From Acholeplasmataceae bacterium UBA5617 (GTDB taxonomy: Bacteria; Bacillota_I; Bacilli_A; Acholeplasmatales; Acholeplasmataceae): a DNA stretch of 8,223 bases. The notes under the pieces were generated by a model. The model saw nothing but the letters and a program-made list of their open reading frames with translations, did no database searches and was not told where the DNA came from. A program made the translations under genes and the position numbers. This document shows, piece by piece, positions 6,119 through 8,223 of this stretch (within the stretch, counting starts at the first letter, position 1; every line of letters begins with the position of its first letter). The stretch spans positions 1 through 8,223 of the forward strand of contig DIKN01000109.1 of NCBI GenBank assembly GCA_002424575.1, read 5' to 3'.

Positions 6119-8223
6119 ATGAAAAAAGGATTGATTTTTGCCTTCATGGTGCCATTTATCATCTTATTGATGAGTGTGACAACAATGGCAGCAGCCATCA
6201 CCGATGTCTATGTGCACTATTATCGTTACCAAAGCGACTATGAAGGATGGAATTTATGGGTTTGGCAAAGTAAACCGGTTTCACAAGAAGGTGCGAGCTA
6301 CACTTTTAGTGAAGATGATACCGCTACCATTTTTAATTATGATGGCGTCGTAACCAAAATAACTCTCGACGGAGATTTATCAAATGCAACCGAATTGGGT
6401 TTTATTGTGAGACGTGGCGACTGGTTACAAAAGGATATTGACAACGATCGTTTCATTTCTATACCCGTTGATCATTCGAGTCCCGAATTACATATCTATC
6501 TCGTTGAAGGCGATTCAAGAATTGGATACGGTATGAATGATGTCGATGGTCCCGATAAAAATCCAAAATTTAAGTTAGCTTATTTTGATCAGCTCAACCG
6601 AATTTATTATGTTGCTACTGAATTGTTGTCAGCAGATAAAATCGAGGTTTTTAAAGGTGATGTCGAACTGATCCCAACCGAAATAAGTATTACCGATTTC
6701 TCAGGTATTATCACACTGGGTGAAAATATTGATTTTTCAAAGACATATACCCTTAAAGCGACATTTAGTGATGATTCAATCAATGAATATATTGTCACAT
6801 ATGATGGTATCTATGATTCAGATGAATTTGAAGATGCATTTGGTTATGATGGTGATGATTTAGGTGCGCATGTTGTCAATGGAAAAACACGATTCACATT
6901 ATGGGCTCCCATCTCGACATCTGTTTCACTTAACCTTTATCAATCAGGAACAACTGCACGCTATGGCGGATCAGATACTCCTTATCAAGTCGTTCCGATG
7001 TTAGTCGGTGAAAAAGGGACGTTCTATGTTGAAATCAATGGTTCACTTCATGGAAAATATTATACCTATACTGTAACGAATGGTTCTTCTTCTTATGAAG
7101 TCATCGATCCTTATGCCAAGAGTTCAGGTCTAAACGGTCAACGGGGTTTGGTTGTTGACTTTAACCTCATCAATCCAGAAGGCTTCACCTATAATGATCG
7201 TCCTGATAACATGAGTGCAAACACGGATGCGATCATCTATGAACTTCATGTTCGTGACTTAACCACTCACTCCAGTTGGAATGGAACAGAGGTTAACCGC
7301 GGTAAATATCTTGGATTAATTGAACGTGGAACAACTTATCAAGGGGTATCAACGGGGTTTGATCACATCGTTGAACTCGGTGTTACCCATGTTCAACTTC
7401 TTCCCTTCTTTGATTTTGGTGTTGTTGATGAATCACGCGTTGGTGAAGCAGGATACAATGCTTTCAACTGGGGATATATGCCTTTAAACTTCAACGTATT
7501 AGAAGGCACTTATTCGAGTGATCCCTACAACGGATTAACCCGTGTAATCGAAATGAAACAAGTTGTTCAGGCATTTCATGAAGAAAACATTCGCATCAAC
7601 ATGGATGTTGTCTATAATCATACAGGCTTATCTGCAGATTCTAATTTAAACCTTATCATTCCTGGTTACTATCACAGAAAAACATCGAGTGGTGCATTCT
7701 CGAATGGTTCGGGTACAGGTAACGAAACAGCATCTGAACGTTACATGGTTAGAAAATACTTTGTTGATTCTGTATTATTTTGGGCAACCGAGTACAATTT
7801 ATCCGGTTTCCGCTTCGATTTAATGGCGCTTCATGATTTACAAACGATGCAAGAAATCGCTGATGAACTTCATGCGATCGATCCAACCATCATGGTTTAT
7901 GGTGAACCCTGGATGGGAGGAACTTCTACACTCCCCGCTTCACAACAAGCCGGAAAAGCTAACTTATCACAACTCAATGGTGTCGGTGCTTTCAACGATG
8001 ACTTAAGAGATGGTGTGAAAGGATCCGTCTTTGCACGTGCAGAAGGTGGTTTCATTCAAGGTAACTTTTCAACAACCTTGATCAATCGGGTACGTTATGG
8101 TATAGCAGGTGGTGTTGCACATCCTCAAGTATCTGGTTCAATGCTTTCCAATCAACGGATTTGGCATACTGAACCTACAAAGACCATTAATTATGTTACA
8201 GCACATGATAATAATACATTATA
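6119..8223 (+). CDS. pulA: Type I pullulanase (GH13_14), secreted, 5' part only
   Basis: Debranching enzyme that hydrolyses alpha-1,6 links in pullulan, starch and glycogen outside the cell. The frame is open for 701 codons to the right edge, so the C-terminal domain is missing. The start has GAGGAGAGG (6103-6111) 7 nt upstream. Residues 1-26 are a Sec signal peptide (MKK, hydrophobic core, MAAA) with no lipobox. CBM41 spans about 27-130 (VYVHYYR, EGWNLWVW with W44, W47, W49). A linking beta domain follows to about 245, then CBM48 at about 250-345 (TRFTLWAP 257-264). The catalytic part has the pullulanase signature as FNWGYMP (449-455; usual form YNWGYDP). It also carries region I DVVYNH (496-501), region II GFRFD with nucleophile D567, region III GEPW with acid E596, and region IV AHDN with D697. 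It is divergent from malE, with its own promoter and cre-like site. The identity as a debranching enzyme is secure; a further amylase domain at the missing end would make it an amylopullulanase. Confidence 0.93.
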   Translation, partial: MKKGLIFAFMVPFIILLMSVTTMAAAITDVYVHYYRYQSDYEGWNLWVWQSKPVSQEGASYTFSEDDTATIFNYDGVVTKITLDGDLSNATELGFIVRRGDWLQKDIDNDRFISIPVDHSSPELHIYLVEGDSRIGYGMNDVDGPDKNPKFKLAYFDQLNRIYYVATELLSADKIEVFKGDVELIPTEISITDFSGIITLGENIDFSKTYTLKATFSDDSINEYIVTYDGIYDSDEFEDAFGYDGDDLGAHVVNGKTRFTLWAPISTSVSLNLYQSGTTARYGGSDTPYQVVPMLVGEKGTFYVEINGSLHGKYYTYTVTNGSSSYEVIDPYAKSSGLNGQRGLVVDFNLINPEGFTYNDRPDNMSANTDAIIYELHVRDLTTHSSWNGTEVNRGKYLGLIERGTTYQGVSTGFDHIVELGVTHVQLLPFFDFGVVDESRVGEAGYNAFNWGYMPLNFNVLEGTYSSDPYNGLTRVIEMKQVVQAFHEENIRINMDVVYNHTGLSADSNLNLIIPGYYHRKTSSGAFSNGSGTGNETASERYMVRKYFVDSVLFWATEYNLSGFRFDLMALHDLQTMQEIADELHAIDPTIMVYGEPWMGGTSTLPASQQAGKANLSQLNGVGAFNDDLRDGVKGSVFARAEGGFIQGNFSTTLINRVRYGIAGGVAHPQVSGSMLSNQRIWHTEPTKTINYVTAHDNNTL

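Noticed and set aside
6607..6798. Minus-strand open frame of 63 codons inside the pullulanase
   Set aside because: It is antisense to the linking domain of a clearly coding frame and has no start signal.
8160..8223. Pullulanase as a truncated or broken gene
   Set aside because: The frame is intact and simply reaches the window edge, just past the region IV motif; there is no stop or frameshift.

Overview
The window looks like a maltodextrin and starch/glycogen utilisation locus from a low-GC, Gram-positive-type bacterium. I infer Bacillota or an Acholeplasma/Izemoplasma-like Mycoplasmatota lineage. The reasons are strong AGGAGG-type ribosome binding sites, lipoproteins with lipoboxes at Cys20 or Cys21, CcpA/LacI-type operators and a Bacillus-style malE-malF-malG transporter. 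TGA works as a stop: malF ends in TGA inside an ATGA overlap with malG. Trp is written TGG, so this is not a Mycoplasma/Spiroplasma-type code. The genus cannot be fixed from the sequence alone.

Layout. On the minus strand, reading from about 5918 down to 585, four genes are tightly packed: a maltodextrin-binding lipoprotein (malE-like), the two permeases (malF- and malG-like), and a GH13 alpha-amylase predicted to be a surface lipoprotein. The gaps are 28 nt, a 3-nt-sharing ATGA overlap, and 3 nt, so this is almost certainly one operon. Further downstream on the same strand, after 95 nt with its own promoter, lies the 5' part of an unidentified lipoprotein gene (489 to 1) that runs off the left edge. 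On the plus strand, divergent from malE, a type I pullulanase gene starts at 6119 and runs off the right edge. It shows a signal peptide, CBM41, CBM48 and all four GH13 motifs.

How the parts fit together. Pullulanase would cut the alpha-1,6 branches of pullulan, starch or glycogen outside the cell. The membrane-tethered amylase would cut alpha-1,4 chains at the cell surface, and MalEFG would import the maltodextrins. No ATPase (malK/msmX) and no regulator gene are present, so both must come from elsewhere.

Control. Each of the three predicted promoters (lipoprotein, malE operon, pullulanase) carries a 14-bp site resembling the cre/LacI-family operator with a central CG. They lie over the start site (lipoprotein), over the -35 (malE) and over the start site (pullulanase). 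This suggests one regulon under CcpA and/or a MalR-type repressor, and it ties the unidentified lipoprotein to starch use.

I see no RNA genes, mobile elements or CRISPR. No gene-free stretch exceeds 300 bases; the longest is the 200-bp divergent promoter region, 5919-6118. I did not find a clearly novel system. The most open points are the unknown lipoprotein, the long N-terminal extension of MalF and the shared operators.
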